The notes under the pieces were generated by a model that saw only the letters and a program-made list of their open reading frames with translations, had not been told where the DNA came from and ran no database searches. This document shows positions 7,738 to 17,535 of a stretch of DNA of 64,000 bases, piece after piece (within the stretch, counting starts at the first letter, position 1; every line of letters begins with the position of its first letter). The stretch spans positions 45,837 through 109,836 of the forward strand of contig FR899730.1 in the NCBI GenBank assembly GCA_000437275.1. Reading direction: 5' to 3'. Made by a program: the position numbers and the translations under genes. This stretch comes from Clostridium sp. CAG:411 (lineage in GTDB: Bacteria > Bacillota > Clostridia > Lachnospirales > Lachnospiraceae).

Positions 7738-8988
7738 ATGAATGCAGATGTGAAATATTTGCTTTGTTTATTAAAGAGCGTTTTGTATAATGAGACGCCA
7801 CCAGTTCCTACCGAAGAAAATGATTGGGATAATATTTTTGTAGCGGCAGGAGCTGGTGAGATTCTTACTTTATTATATAAAAAGATAGAAGAATTGCCGT
7901 TGGATAAACAACCAGATGCAGAAAAGATGATTTGGTTGAAAAATTTTAGCATGCAGACGGGAATGAAAAAATTACAATGCTATGATTTATTAGCACAATT
8001 ATTACAAGAAGCAGAAAAAAGAGACATAAAAGTGATTGTTTTTAAAGGTCCGATTTTAGCAACACTTTATCCAGAGCCGTTGCTTCGTAATTCTTGCGAT
8101 TTGGACATTTATGTGGAACCAAAAGATGTAGCGGCTATGGAAAAGTTATTAGTTTCACTAGGCTATGAAAAGAATATCAAACATTCCAAAGAATGTGTGC
8201 CTGTATATGTTTATAGCAATATCCTTATGCTTGAGGTACATTGCAGATTATATGAAGATTATACAGGAAAACGAATTGATCTGTTAGAAGCCATGGACTT
8301 GACGAGAGAGGACACCAGGATGCAGGTGAATGCCTGCGGGCTTGATGTTGTTACGTTAGGGTATGAGCAACAGCTCGTGTTTTTGATATTTCATTTAGCG
8401 AAGCATATTTCGTATAATGGTTGTACCCTAAAGACAATTGCAGATATTGTATTATATATCAATACATATATAAAGGATATTGATAAAGTCGCTTTTTGGA
8501 ACAAAATGAAGCAGTTAAAATATGAGACATTTTGTAGAACGTTGTTTAGCATAGGCTGTTATTATTTCGGTATGACGAAAGAGATTTTTGTGGACAATTC
8601 GTACAGTGAAAATATTGCAGTATCTATGATGCAGCAATTGTATTACACGGGAATATTAAAGTCAAATTTAGAAAAAAAGAAAGATGACCGAAGGGCGGCA
8701 TCAATCGCATTTCAATCGGTGTATGGAAAGGAAGATAAGAAGGTCAGCAAGGGACGTATTTGGTTAAAAACCTTGTTTCCAAGCAGTAAAGATTTATCGT
8801 TTCGATATATGTATGCCAGAAAACATCCTGCATTAGTGTGGGTTGCATGGATTCATCGTGCGTGTAACCAACTGACGATTCGTTTTGGAAATCAGGATGT
8901 GGAACAGCTTAATATGGCTGTAGATGTAAAACTTGCCAACCAAAAATTATCTTTATTAAAGGATTTAGATTTAGCACGAAAAGATTAG
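7738..8988 (+). CDS. PF14907-type nucleotidyltransferase family protein
   Basis: A 416-residue protein of the uncharacterised nucleotidyltransferase family PF14907. The core motif is IKVIVFKGPILATLYPEP...RNSCDLDIYV (about 95-130), in which Asp-Leu-Asp is the metal-binding pair of the pol-beta fold. The middle part (HLAKH) and C-terminal half are helical. Members often occur in Firmicute lasso-peptide clusters beside HprK-like and B1/B2 genes. Here the gene is separated from the RiPP genes by three polysaccharide-type genes, which ties the two systems together. Start ATG 7738 follows AGGGGTGAG; GTG 7726 is possible but lies in that site. The substrate is unknown. Confidence 0.8.
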   Translation: MNADVKYLLCLLKSVLYNETPPVPTEENDWDNIFVAAGAGEILTLLYKKIEELPLDKQPDAEKMIWLKNFSMQTGMKKLQCYDLLAQLLQEAEKRDIKVIVFKGPILATLYPEPLLRNSCDLDIYVEPKDVAAMEKLLVSLGYEKNIKHSKECVPVYVYSNILMLEVHCRLYEDYTGKRIDLLEAMDLTREDTRMQVNACGLDVVTLGYEQQLVFLIFHLAKHISYNGCTLKTIADIVLYINTYIKDIDKVAFWNKMKQLKYETFCRTLFSIGCYYFGMTKEIFVDNSYSENIAVSMMQQLYYTGILKSNLEKKKDDRRAASIAFQSVYGKEDKKVSKGRIWLKTLFPSSKDLSFRYMYARKHPALVWVAWIHRACNQLTIRFGNQDVEQLNMAVDVKLANQKLSLLKDLDLARKD

Positions 8989-9000
8989 TGGAGGACAATT

Positions 9001-10113
9001 ATGAAGATTGCTATGTTGGGACATAAGCGTATTCCATCCAGAGAAGGTGGAGTAGAAATTGTTGTGGAAGAGTTGACAACAAGAATGGCTGCATTGGGAC
9101 ATCAGGTTGTAGCATACAATCGAAAAGGAAAGCATGTATCGGATAAAAGTTGCACTACACTACAAAAAAAAGAATACAAAGGCGTAAAGATTGTACAGGT
9201 GCCTACTATAGATAAAAAGGGGTTGAATGCACTGATTTATTCTGTGTTGGCTAGTGTGCATGCTGTTTTTGGTAAGTATGATGTATTACATTATCATGCG
9301 GAAGGATCATGTGCAATGATCTGGTTACCAAAACTATTTGGTATTCATACAGTAGCAACCATACATGGGTTGGATTGGCAACGGGCAAAGTGGGGAGGCT
9401 TTGCTACAAAATATTTGAAGTTTGGTGAAAAGATGGCTGCCAAAAAAGCAGATCAATTGATTGTATTGTCAAAAAATATGCAAAGATATTTTATGGACAC
9501 TTATGGAAGAGAGACCGTTTATATCCCAAATGGATTGACAATGCCAGAGAAAAAAGAGGTTTCTATTATTCGGGAACGCTTTAATTTGGAAAAAAATTCA
9601 TATATTCTTTTTTTGGCAAGGATTGTACCAGAGAAAGGTGTACACTATTTAATTAAAGCGTTTAAAAAGTGTAATACAGATAAGAAACTGGTAATTGCAG
9701 GTGGTTCCAGTCATTCTGCCGAATATTATCAGAAGATTGCACAATTTGCAAAAACAGATAGTCGCATTCTTATGACCGGATTTGTGCAGGGAGATGTATT
9801 GGAAGAATTATATAGCAATTGTAGCTTATATGTATTGCCTAGTGACGTGGAAGGAATGCCAATTAGTCTTTTGGAAGCGATGGCTTATGGAAGGCGTTGC
9901 CTTGTAAGTGATATTCCTGAAAATATGGAATTAGCAGGCGAACATGCGGTTAGTTTTCAACAGGGAAATATAGAGGATTTACAGGAAAAATTACAGCAGT
10001 TAATAGAGCAGTCAGATACGGAACAAACGGAAAATACTACATATGTGGCAAATAACTTTAACTGGGATACTATCGTTGAAAAAACACTGAAATTATATGA
10101 AAAAGGATGTTAA
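9001..10113 (+). CDS. GT4 glycosyltransferase with DUF1972-type N-terminus
   Basis: A 370-residue GT-B fold transferase. The N-terminus KIAMLGHKRIPSREGGVE is the DUF1972 signature seen in many capsule rhamnosyl- and glucosyltransferases. The C-terminal GT4 motifs are LARIVPEKGVHYLIKAF and EGMPISLLEAMAYG (about 200-300), which bind the sugar nucleotide. It probably adds an early sugar to the lipid-linked repeat unit on the cytoplasmic side. Sugar specificity cannot be read from sequence. The GGAGG site sits 12 bases after the previous stop. Confidence 0.92.
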   Translation: MKIAMLGHKRIPSREGGVEIVVEELTTRMAALGHQVVAYNRKGKHVSDKSCTTLQKKEYKGVKIVQVPTIDKKGLNALIYSVLASVHAVFGKYDVLHYHAEGSCAMIWLPKLFGIHTVATIHGLDWQRAKWGGFATKYLKFGEKMAAKKADQLIVLSKNMQRYFMDTYGRETVYIPNGLTMPEKKEVSIIRERFNLEKNSYILFLARIVPEKGVHYLIKAFKKCNTDKKLVIAGGSSHSAEYYQKIAQFAKTDSRILMTGFVQGDVLEELYSNCSLYVLPSDVEGMPISLLEAMAYGRRCLVSDIPENMELAGEHAVSFQQGNIEDLQEKLQQLIEQSDTEQTENTTYVANNFNWDTIVEKTLKLYEKGC

Positions 10114-10117
10114 TGGA

Positions 10118-11200
10118 ATGAAAATTGGAATTATAACGCATCATTATATAAAAAACTATGGAGCTTTTTTACAAACGTATGCATTACAACAATATCTGGA
10201 GGAAACGTATCCAGAGGCAGAAGTAGTGATTGTGAATTATGTGAATCGAAAACATCAGATTATTAATATAGGTGGTTGTTTTCGATTCTTTTGGAGAAAA
10301 GAATCCTTCCTAGCGTATTTGGAGAAAATAAAAATTCCAAGAACATTTTCAAAGGCTGAAAAAGAATATCTTCATATTACAAAAAAGGTGAAAAATGCAG
10401 AGGAAATTAACCAATTGGGATTGGATGTAATCCTTATTGGAAGCGATGAAGTGTGGCATTATGAGGATAAAGCCGCTTCACCTATTAAATTTGCAGTAGG
10501 ACTTTCTGCAAAGCAAATAGCATCTTATGCACCAAGCTGTGGCAGCGTAAATCTGAAACATCCTATTCCTGAATATGTGCGAGAGGGACTACATAGGTTT
10601 ACACATATTTCTGCCAGAGATGATGTATCGGAACGACTGGTACAAAAGGTCTTAGGATATAAACCTGTGCGTGTATTAGATCCTACACTACTATATGATT
10701 TTCCTGTTTATGAGGATGATTTTACGAGAAAATTAGAAAAGGAAAAATATATTTTGATGTATTTTTGTGACAAGCTTCCAGAAGCTGGAATAGAAGTTAT
10801 CAAAAAATATGCCAAAGAAAATAATCTGAAAATATATGGAGCAGGGGAGTATGCAAAATATTATTCTGCGGTTACTATCAATGTATCCCCTTTTCAATGG
10901 GTAGAAATGTTTCGTCATGCACAATTCGTTTTTACAGGGACCTTTCATGGTGCTGTCTTTTCGCTGATTACACAGCGAAATTTCGCAGCATTTTTAACGA
11001 ATCCAAGCAGAATAAAAAAAGTAAATTCGTTGCTTGCGCAATTTGAAATGGCAGAGCGGATTTTTGAGGATGGAGAATGGACAAAGATGGAAGCGTTATT
11101 AGATACGCCAATTGATTATTCCTCCTTTCAAGAAAAAAAAGAAAAAATAAGACAGTCAAGTTACGAGTATTTAAGACAAGTGGTAGCAGAGCAGAATTAG
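10118..11200 (+). CDS. Polysaccharide pyruvyl transferase family protein (first copy)
   Basis: A 360-residue PF04230 protein, a family that transfers pyruvate from PEP onto sugars as a ketal. Typical signs are the start KIGIITHHYIKNYGAFLQTYALQ, split here by the family's NYGA motif, the central IGSDEVWHY, and TGTFHGAVFS near residue 275, with the conserved His. ATG 10118 fits the family start; an ATG at 10097 overlaps the upstream gene and has no good site. It would put a negative charge on the polymer. A second member of the family lies at 26161. Confidence 0.88.
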   Translation: MKIGIITHHYIKNYGAFLQTYALQQYLEETYPEAEVVIVNYVNRKHQIINIGGCFRFFWRKESFLAYLEKIKIPRTFSKAEKEYLHITKKVKNAEEINQLGLDVILIGSDEVWHYEDKAASPIKFAVGLSAKQIASYAPSCGSVNLKHPIPEYVREGLHRFTHISARDDVSERLVQKVLGYKPVRVLDPTLLYDFPVYEDDFTRKLEKEKYILMYFCDKLPEAGIEVIKKYAKENNLKIYGAGEYAKYYSAVTINVSPFQWVEMFRHAQFVFTGTFHGAVFSLITQRNFAAFLTNPSRIKKVNSLLAQFEMAERIFEDGEWTKMEALLDTPIDYSSFQEKKEKIRQSSYEYLRQVVAEQN

Positions 11201-11223
11201 GATGATAATGGAGTGTGAAAGAG

Positions 11224-12126
11224 ATGGGTAAGCATGCTTATTTAATAATGGCACATAACAACTTTTCACTGTTGCAAAAAGAGTTGATGCTGTTAGATGA
11301 TGAGAGAAATGATATATTTATTCACATTGACAAAAATACAAAAGATGTGGATTTTGCGTACATTATGAAAAAAGTACGCTATTCGCAGGTATTTTTTATA
11401 CCGAGAATGAAGATTAAATGGGGAGGGTACTCTATCGCACAGTGTACCATTAATTTATTAAAAGCCGCTATGAAGGAAGGAAGCTATCAGTATTATCATT
11501 TGTTATCAGGGGCAGATTTGCCCATCAAGACACAGGATGAGATTCACGAATTTTTTCAAAGAGAAGATGGAAAAGAATTTGTATCATTCGATCAAATACA
11601 ACCTAGAGAACAGGACATCAGACGAGTGAAACGGTACTATTTTTTTCAGGACCGATATGGAAGAGAATATAAACGGGGAAAATATTTTTTCCTTTATTTG
11701 ATAGATATGATTTCACTAAAGGTACAAGATTTTTTTAAGGTGGATCGTTTTAAAGGGCAACAGATTGAGTTACAGAAAGGACCAGAATGGTTTAGCATTA
11801 CACATCAGTTAGCGAAGCTTGTGGTAGAACGGGAAGAATGGATCCGAAAACAGTTTATTCATACAAGATGTTGCGATGAGGTATTTATTCAGACCGTTGT
11901 CAATAATTCAGAAAGAAAAGCTTATTTATATCAGAATGGATTAACAAGGGAAGTGCCTGCCTGTCTTAGAAAAATTGATTGGGGAAGAGGAAAGCCTTAT
12001 ACATGGACGGTAAAGGAATATGAGGAACTTATAAATTCTAAATGCTTGTTTGCCAGAAAGTTTGATCCTTCTGTGGATGAAGAAATTATTTCAAAATTGA
12101 TGGAACATCTTACACAATCGGTGTAA
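11224..12126 (+). CDS. GT14-like beta-1,6-N-acetylglucosaminyltransferase
   Basis: A 300-residue protein of the core-2/I-branching (GT14) type. It starts GKHAYLIMAHNNF, has IFIHIDKN near residue 36, a WGGYSI motif, HLLSGADLP near 95 and an RCCDEVFIQT motif near 215, all usual for bacterial members. Bacterial GT14 proteins add branching GlcNAc or similar residues to capsule units. A GTG at 11215 is an in-frame alternative start; ATG 11224 with GGAG upstream is preferred. Confidence 0.87.
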   Translation: MGKHAYLIMAHNNFSLLQKELMLLDDERNDIFIHIDKNTKDVDFAYIMKKVRYSQVFFIPRMKIKWGGYSIAQCTINLLKAAMKEGSYQYYHLLSGADLPIKTQDEIHEFFQREDGKEFVSFDQIQPREQDIRRVKRYYFFQDRYGREYKRGKYFFLYLIDMISLKVQDFFKVDRFKGQQIELQKGPEWFSITHQLAKLVVEREEWIRKQFIHTRCCDEVFIQTVVNNSERKAYLYQNGLTREVPACLRKIDWGRGKPYTWTVKEYEELINSKCLFARKFDPSVDEEIISKLMEHLTQSV

Positions 12127-12163
12127 GAAAGGATAGTGTTATTTTTAGGAAAGGTGTGAAAAT

Positions 12164-13327
12164 ATGTTAAAATTAGACGCAAAGTTTACAAAAATAACGT
12201 TTACTCTTTTTGCACTTTCCTGGTTTGTAGGCGATTATACAGGAAACTGGCATGATGATTACAAATACTTACTGTGGATATTGTCGTTAGTATTAGGTCT
12301 TATGCCATTGATTTATTATGCGGTTGGATATAAAAAGGATTCCAAGAAAATAAAATGGGATACTTATACATTCAAGTACGTGACATTGGTTGTAGTGGTA
12401 TTTGCTTTGGTTTCTATTTGTGCGATTCCTTTTAATGGGCATCATTTATTTATGTGGAAAGATTTGTTTTATATATTTATGCCTGGGCTTTATATATTGG
12501 CAATCGTTAATTTAGATGACAGTGACAATTTTGACTACTATATTGACTTGATATTTTGGGGATTTGTAGCGAATTTTATTCTGATTGCAAAACCGTCCTC
12601 ATTTACGTTATCAAACTTTTTAAGTATCTCATTTGCAGATTCCTATTCTCCTTGGGAATCGGGGTTGGCGGATGTGTATATCGTCTGTTTTGTGTATTAT
12701 TATGCAAGAAAGAAGAAATTACACTATATCATAGCAGCTATTTTAAATATTCTATCGTTTAAACGTTTAAATCTGGTTTTTATGGCCATTTATATTCTCA
12801 TTGAACGTCTACTGAAGGATAAACCTGTAAGTAAAGCAGTAGAATTGCTTGCAAAAGCGGCACTGATTATTTCGCCATTGCTTATCTATGCGGCTATGTC
12901 AGATAGTTTTGCAGCTTGGTTTGAAAATCAATTCGGTATGGATTTGAATGGTTTTACTATGGGACGTTTTAACCAGTTAAATCAAATTTGTGATTTGGAT
13001 GCGAATATGACTGGTCTTGGGATGACCCATTATATGCTGATTAAGATTGACTTTGATATTCACAGGTTGCATTGTGATATTATGCGAATTTTGATTGAGA
13101 CTACGGTTGTTGGTTTAGTAGTATTCGTAAATTCTTATATAAACATAGCGAAAAGAAATCAAAAAGGTTTTGCACTTATGGTATTTTTCTTAATCGTGAT
13201 GGTTTCGTCTACTTGTATAGAAAATACACTTTATTGGTTATTGATTTTCTTGGTAATAGAGAGTTTTCAACGGATAGCAAAGAGAAGAGAGGAAAGAGAA
13301 AATGGAGAATGTCCTGCCAATCGTTAG
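12164..13327 (+). CDS. Wzy-like polysaccharide polymerase (O-antigen ligase/polymerase type)
   Basis: A 387-residue integral membrane protein with about ten hydrophobic helices and a long outside loop (about 245-300) containing MGRFNQLNQI and GLGMTHY. This layout, its single copy, and its place amid cytoplasmic glycosyltransferases and a Wzx support a repeat-unit polymerase, although Wzy sequences are poorly conserved. It would join flipped repeat units at the outer face of the membrane. It overlaps the next gene by 26 bases. Confidence 0.75.
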   Translation: MLKLDAKFTKITFTLFALSWFVGDYTGNWHDDYKYLLWILSLVLGLMPLIYYAVGYKKDSKKIKWDTYTFKYVTLVVVVFALVSICAIPFNGHHLFMWKDLFYIFMPGLYILAIVNLDDSDNFDYYIDLIFWGFVANFILIAKPSSFTLSNFLSISFADSYSPWESGLADVYIVCFVYYYARKKKLHYIIAAILNILSFKRLNLVFMAIYILIERLLKDKPVSKAVELLAKAALIISPLLIYAAMSDSFAAWFENQFGMDLNGFTMGRFNQLNQICDLDANMTGLGMTHYMLIKIDFDIHRLHCDIMRILIETTVVGLVVFVNSYINIAKRNQKGFALMVFFLIVMVSSTCIENTLYWLLIFLVIESFQRIAKRREERENGECPANR

Positions 13328-14288
13328 TATTATAGTGCCTATTTATAATGGAGAAAAGACATTGTATCGATGTGTCAAAAGCATTATGGAACAAAAGTTT
13401 ACAGAATATGAACTGCTTTTGATCAATGATGGTTCCGCAGATAGAAGTCTGGAAATTTGTCACGAATTAGAGAAAAGCGATAAGAGAATCCGTGTAATGG
13501 ATAAAGCAAATGAAGGTGTTTCGGCTACTAGGAATTTTGGAATAAAAAAAGCACGAGGAAAATATATCCAGTTTGTGGATTGTGATGATTACGTGGCAAA
13601 AGATTATTTAGATTGTTTAGTAAAGGCTCTAGAAAAAGAACAGGCAGATCTTGTCATTGCAGGATATACCAGACATAAAAATGGAAAAGTTACAAAAAGA
13701 GTGCCACAGCCACTCACGTTTGAAAATTTGAATGCATTTTCAAAAGAGTTTTTCAATCTATATAACCAATGGTTCTTAAATACGCCTTGGAATAAGCTAT
13801 ATCGGAAAGAAAAAATTGTGGATAAATTCCCTTTGAATATGTCGTTGGGAGAAGATTTACTATTTAATTTGCATTATTTGAGATATTGTGAGAAAATAAC
13901 TGTAATAGACCACGCAGGTTATCAGTACTGTATTGAAAATGAAAATTCACTGGCAATTCAATATAGAAAGGATAAATTTGAAAATTCTATGTTATTGCAT
14001 GAAAAGGTGCTGGCTTTTTCAAAAGAAGTATTAGGTTTGAACGAGGAAGAGCAGTGGAATGACATAACTTTTTTAAAAGAAATCCGCTTTTCTATGAAGC
14101 ATTTGGTTCGCTCTAGTACAATATCTAAAAAAGAAAAGAAAAAGCAGATAAAGGCTTGGCTTCAAATAAAAGAAGTGAAGGCTGCGTATGGGCGATGTAA
14201 ACAGTTATCAAAACCAGACCGCTTGCTAAAGGTTTTGATAGAGCAGGAATGGGTGGAGTTTATTTATATACTATTATCCATCCTATAA
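13302..14288 (+). CDS. GT2 family glycosyltransferase (copy 1)
   Basis: A 328-residue GT-A fold transferase. The N-terminus holds IVPIYNGE, the nucleotide-binding LLINDGSADRS (about 36-46) and the metal-binding QFVDCDDYV (about 88-96). The C-terminal third is basic and helical. It is expected to act on the lipid-linked intermediate in the cytoplasm; donor and acceptor are unknown. The start overlaps the polymerase gene, so translational coupling is likely. Confidence 0.92.
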   Translation: MENVLPIVSIIVPIYNGEKTLYRCVKSIMEQKFTEYELLLINDGSADRSLEICHELEKSDKRIRVMDKANEGVSATRNFGIKKARGKYIQFVDCDDYVAKDYLDCLVKALEKEQADLVIAGYTRHKNGKVTKRVPQPLTFENLNAFSKEFFNLYNQWFLNTPWNKLYRKEKIVDKFPLNMSLGEDLLFNLHYLRYCEKITVIDHAGYQYCIENENSLAIQYRKDKFENSMLLHEKVLAFSKEVLGLNEEEQWNDITFLKEIRFSMKHLVRSSTISKKEKKKQIKAWLQIKEVKAAYGRCKQLSKPDRLLKVLIEQEWVEFIYILLSIL

Positions 14289-14356
14289 AGGAAAAAATGT
14301 TTTGAGAGAACAAAGTTCTTATAGTGCAGAGAAAAGATAGAATTTGGAGGAATAGA

Positions 14357-15379
14357 ATGATGAAACAAGCAAAAGACAGGGAGAGATGGATCGATTATAT
14401 AAAAGCAGTAGCGTGTTTGTCTGTCTTGACATTTCATGTAATTTATGGATTACAGAATGCGGGTTTGCCGTGTGGAAGCTTTTTAGCAGGAGTAAAGCTG
14501 CTTTGTGGCATTTTCCAAATTCCTGCGTTTATGTTTGCCAGTGGTTATTTATTTGGGAGAAAACCCATGGGAAATTACTTTCATTTTCAAGGAAGAAAAA
14601 TAGTAAATTTGGGTGTTCCTTATATTGTATTTTCGATTGTCTATTATGTTATCAATGTAACATTTAGCTCATCTGTCAATTTTTCTTATACACCAAAAGA
14701 CCTGTTAAAAATTTACATAACACCAATTGCTCAGTATTGGTATCTTTTGGCAACGTTACTTATTTTTCTATTTTTACCAATTTTAGAAAAACTAATAAAA
14801 AATGAATGTATGGTATTGGCATTTCTGGTGGCTTGGAAGATTGTAAATACCTATCGATTATCCTTGACAAATTATGATTACTATTTTGCACAGTATGCAA
14901 TGTATTTCTATTTGGGAACATTATATTGCAGGCATCATGACAAGTTATCCCTAAAGAACGAGAAGATACAAAATACATTGGTTGTTTTACTTGGATTTTT
15001 GGCACTCTTTGTATCTTTATATCAGTTTGATTGGGGAGAAATGTATTCTGTTGTTGAATTTTTTATGGCGGTAGTATCGATTTATCTGCTGGTCTGTTTC
15101 TTTGAGGGACAGAAGGATATACAGAAGAATCCATTCCTTGATGTCGTTGCAAAATATTCTTTTCAAATTTATCTGTTGCACACCATGGTTACGGCAGCAG
15201 TGAGAATTTTATTATGTAAAATAGGAATTGTTTCACAAATCCCACAATTTATATTCGGATGGGGATTGGGACTTGGCATTACACTTTTGGTTGCCTGGGT
15301 ATGTGAGAAAACAATTCTTTTGAATATTTTCTTTTTCCCAGAGAGGACTATAAAAATCATAAAGAATAGAAAAAAGTAG
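14357..15379 (+). CDS. Acyltransferase-3 family membrane protein (copy 1)
   Basis: A 340-residue membrane O-acyltransferase with about ten helices. The family signature WIDYIKAVACLSVLTFHV lies at the start, with the likely catalytic His, and FQIPAFMFASGYLFG follows. Such enzymes move acetyl or other acyl groups across the membrane onto sugars. ATG 14357 is chosen because GGAGG lies 7 bases before it; upstream in-frame starts have no site. Confidence 0.9.
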   Translation: MMKQAKDRERWIDYIKAVACLSVLTFHVIYGLQNAGLPCGSFLAGVKLLCGIFQIPAFMFASGYLFGRKPMGNYFHFQGRKIVNLGVPYIVFSIVYYVINVTFSSSVNFSYTPKDLLKIYITPIAQYWYLLATLLIFLFLPILEKLIKNECMVLAFLVAWKIVNTYRLSLTNYDYYFAQYAMYFYLGTLYCRHHDKLSLKNEKIQNTLVVLLGFLALFVSLYQFDWGEMYSVVEFFMAVVSIYLLVCFFEGQKDIQKNPFLDVVAKYSFQIYLLHTMVTAAVRILLCKIGIVSQIPQFIFGWGLGLGITLLVAWVCEKTILLNIFFFPERTIKIIKNRKK

Positions 15380-15423
15380 GAAACGAGTAAACTGTGTAGA
15401 GAAAAGAGAACGGAGGAAGTGAA

Positions 15424-16485
15424 ATGAGCACAGCAAAAAGGATAGAGTGGATTGACGTAGCGAAAGGATTGGGACTGTTTTTGGTTGTAGTCGGTCACGC
15501 TATGACTACACCCATACGAGATGCTTCTTTTTTATGTTATGCAATCTATACTGCCATTTACTTCTTTCATATGCCATTTATGTTTTATCTGTCTGGCAGA
15601 ACCTTTGGGATGGCAGAAAAACGATATGCTTCTATGAATACAGGGGTGTTTATAGGAAAGAAAGCAAAGCAATTACTTGTTCCCTATGTAGTTTATGGCA
15701 TTCTTGTGTATTTGATTTTTGCATTGGCAAATAGTGTGCCAAAGCTAAATCAAATTTTGGAAGATGCAGGGTATGGAAAACAATCTATATTTGCTTGGGG
15801 ATATGGTACCTTGATTGGAGACAATCTGTACGCATATCACTTGTGGTTTATTTATGGGTTATTTTTAGCAACTATCTTTTCTTATTTGATGGGAAAATAT
15901 ATAAAAAACAGTAAATGGGTGTTGTTTATAATTGCTATTCTTTTCTTAGTGATACGGGTATATGTAAATACCAGCTATTGGGGAATTGCAAATCTGGTTA
16001 TGAAATGTTACTTATGGTTTGTGGTAGGAACTTATTTTGATTTTTCAAAAGTGGTTGGAAAGTTATGGAGCATTCTCTGGCAAGTTTTTTCCTTGATATA
16101 TTTGTTTTTCATAGCAAGCAATATTAATGGTTGGAATGGATATAGTGGCACGCTCTTGTATGAAATGATAAAATGGATTGCAGATGTAGGTCTTCTGATA
16201 CTTTTTGTGAATCTTGCACTTTGGTTAAAAGGGTTGGTTAAAGGATTTTTTTCCTATACGGGAAAGCGTTCTTATGGTATTTATTTATTTCATCAGCCAT
16301 TTTTTGCCTCAGGAGGAGGACTGGTATTATATAAAGTCATGGGAATTCCATTGATTATAACGGTACCTTTCACAATCCTTATGTGTTATCTGTTCCCTGT
16401 TTTGTTTTTAAAGCTTCTAGATACAAAATATGGAAAGGATTTAAAACCTTATCTATTAGGAACACCAAGAAAGGAACGAGGATAA
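15424..16485 (+). CDS. Acyltransferase-3 family membrane protein (copy 2)
   Basis: A 353-residue polytopic O-acyltransferase. It opens with RIEWIDVAKGLGLFLVVVGH, the family signature with its conserved His, then FFHMPFMFYLSGRTF. It resembles NolL/OatA-like sugar acetylases. It is distinct from copy 1 directly upstream, so two different acyl decorations or positions are likely. A site GGAGG is present 6-7 bases before ATG. Confidence 0.9.
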   Translation: MSTAKRIEWIDVAKGLGLFLVVVGHAMTTPIRDASFLCYAIYTAIYFFHMPFMFYLSGRTFGMAEKRYASMNTGVFIGKKAKQLLVPYVVYGILVYLIFALANSVPKLNQILEDAGYGKQSIFAWGYGTLIGDNLYAYHLWFIYGLFLATIFSYLMGKYIKNSKWVLFIIAILFLVIRVYVNTSYWGIANLVMKCYLWFVVGTYFDFSKVVGKLWSILWQVFSLIYLFFIASNINGWNGYSGTLLYEMIKWIADVGLLILFVNLALWLKGLVKGFFSYTGKRSYGIYLFHQPFFASGGGLVLYKVMGIPLIITVPFTILMCYLFPVLFLKLLDTKYGKDLKPYLLGTPRKERG

Positions 16486-16486
16486 T

Positions 16487-17485
16487 ATGAAAGTATCTGT
16501 AATTATACCTGTTTATAAAGCGGAGAAATATTTGGCAGTATGTGTAGATTCTGTTTTACAACAAACCTATAAAGATTTAGAGGTTATTTTAGTGGAGGAT
16601 GGTTCACCGGATCAATGTGGACAAATTTGTGATGAATATGCAAAAAATGACTCCAGAGTAAAAGTAATTCACAAAGAGAATCAGGGTGTTTCTATGGCAA
16701 GAAATACAGGACTGGAGCTTGCTACTGGGGAATATGTACAGTTTGTGGATAGTGATGACTATTTAGATATACATATGATTGAAACGTTAGTAAATGCATT
16801 AGAAGAGAGTGAAGCAGATTTAGTATTATGTGGGCTTTACGAAAAAAACCTTAATTTCGACAGGGTTTCAAAAGCGGAGGAAGATGCAGGTGTTTATGAA
16901 AAAACACAATTTTTAAAAGGAATTATGAAAAATCCCTATTCGTTTCATTATGGTGTATTGTGGAATAAATTATTTAAGCGTGAAATAATAGGAAACCTTC
17001 GTTTTTTAGCAGATATGGATTTTGGAGAAGATTTTATTTTTAATCTGCATTATTTTGGTTGTTGTCATACAATCAGAGTTATTGATGAGCCATTGTATTA
17101 TTATATCCGTTATAATATGGATTCACTTATGTATATTCAGGCTGAGGGAAAGCGTGAATTTAGTAGCTATTTACGATACTTAGAAAAGCGATTGCTGTTA
17201 TTTGAGAGATATCAGAATTTTTATAAAGAACAGGGACTATACGAAGCCTATGCCAATCAGGTGAATGAATATCTGTTAAAAGTGTATGTGTCTGAAAAAA
17301 TTGAAATAAAGAGAAGGCATATGACAAAACAAGAGAAGAAACAGTGTCTTGCCCTCTTAAATGAAAATAAACAGGTAAAAGCCTTAAAACAAGAAATGGC
17401 ACCTGCTTATTATAGAAAAAAAGTATTAAAATTTCGGTTGGCTAAATATAAGGTTATATTGCGGGATACATTTGTAAAGAATTAA
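16487..17485 (+). CDS. GT2 family glycosyltransferase (copy 2)
   Basis: A 332-residue GT-A enzyme. It shows VIIPVYKAEKYL, LVEDGSPDQCG (about 35-45), NQGVSMARNTGLE and QFVDSDDYL (about 85-93). The C-terminal part has a WNKLFKREI motif common in EPS transferases. The gene follows the acyltransferase stop by one base, so the two are probably translated together. Substrates are unknown. Confidence 0.92.
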   Translation: MKVSVIIPVYKAEKYLAVCVDSVLQQTYKDLEVILVEDGSPDQCGQICDEYAKNDSRVKVIHKENQGVSMARNTGLELATGEYVQFVDSDDYLDIHMIETLVNALEESEADLVLCGLYEKNLNFDRVSKAEEDAGVYEKTQFLKGIMKNPYSFHYGVLWNKLFKREIIGNLRFLADMDFGEDFIFNLHYFGCCHTIRVIDEPLYYYIRYNMDSLMYIQAEGKREFSSYLRYLEKRLLLFERYQNFYKEQGLYEAYANQVNEYLLKVYVSEKIEIKRRHMTKQEKKQCLALLNENKQVKALKQEMAPAYYRKKVLKFRLAKYKVILRDTFVKN

Positions 17486-17535
17486 ACGTAAAAGGATAAT
17501 GAAAAAGGACCTTTAGGATAGAAGGAGGCAATTGC

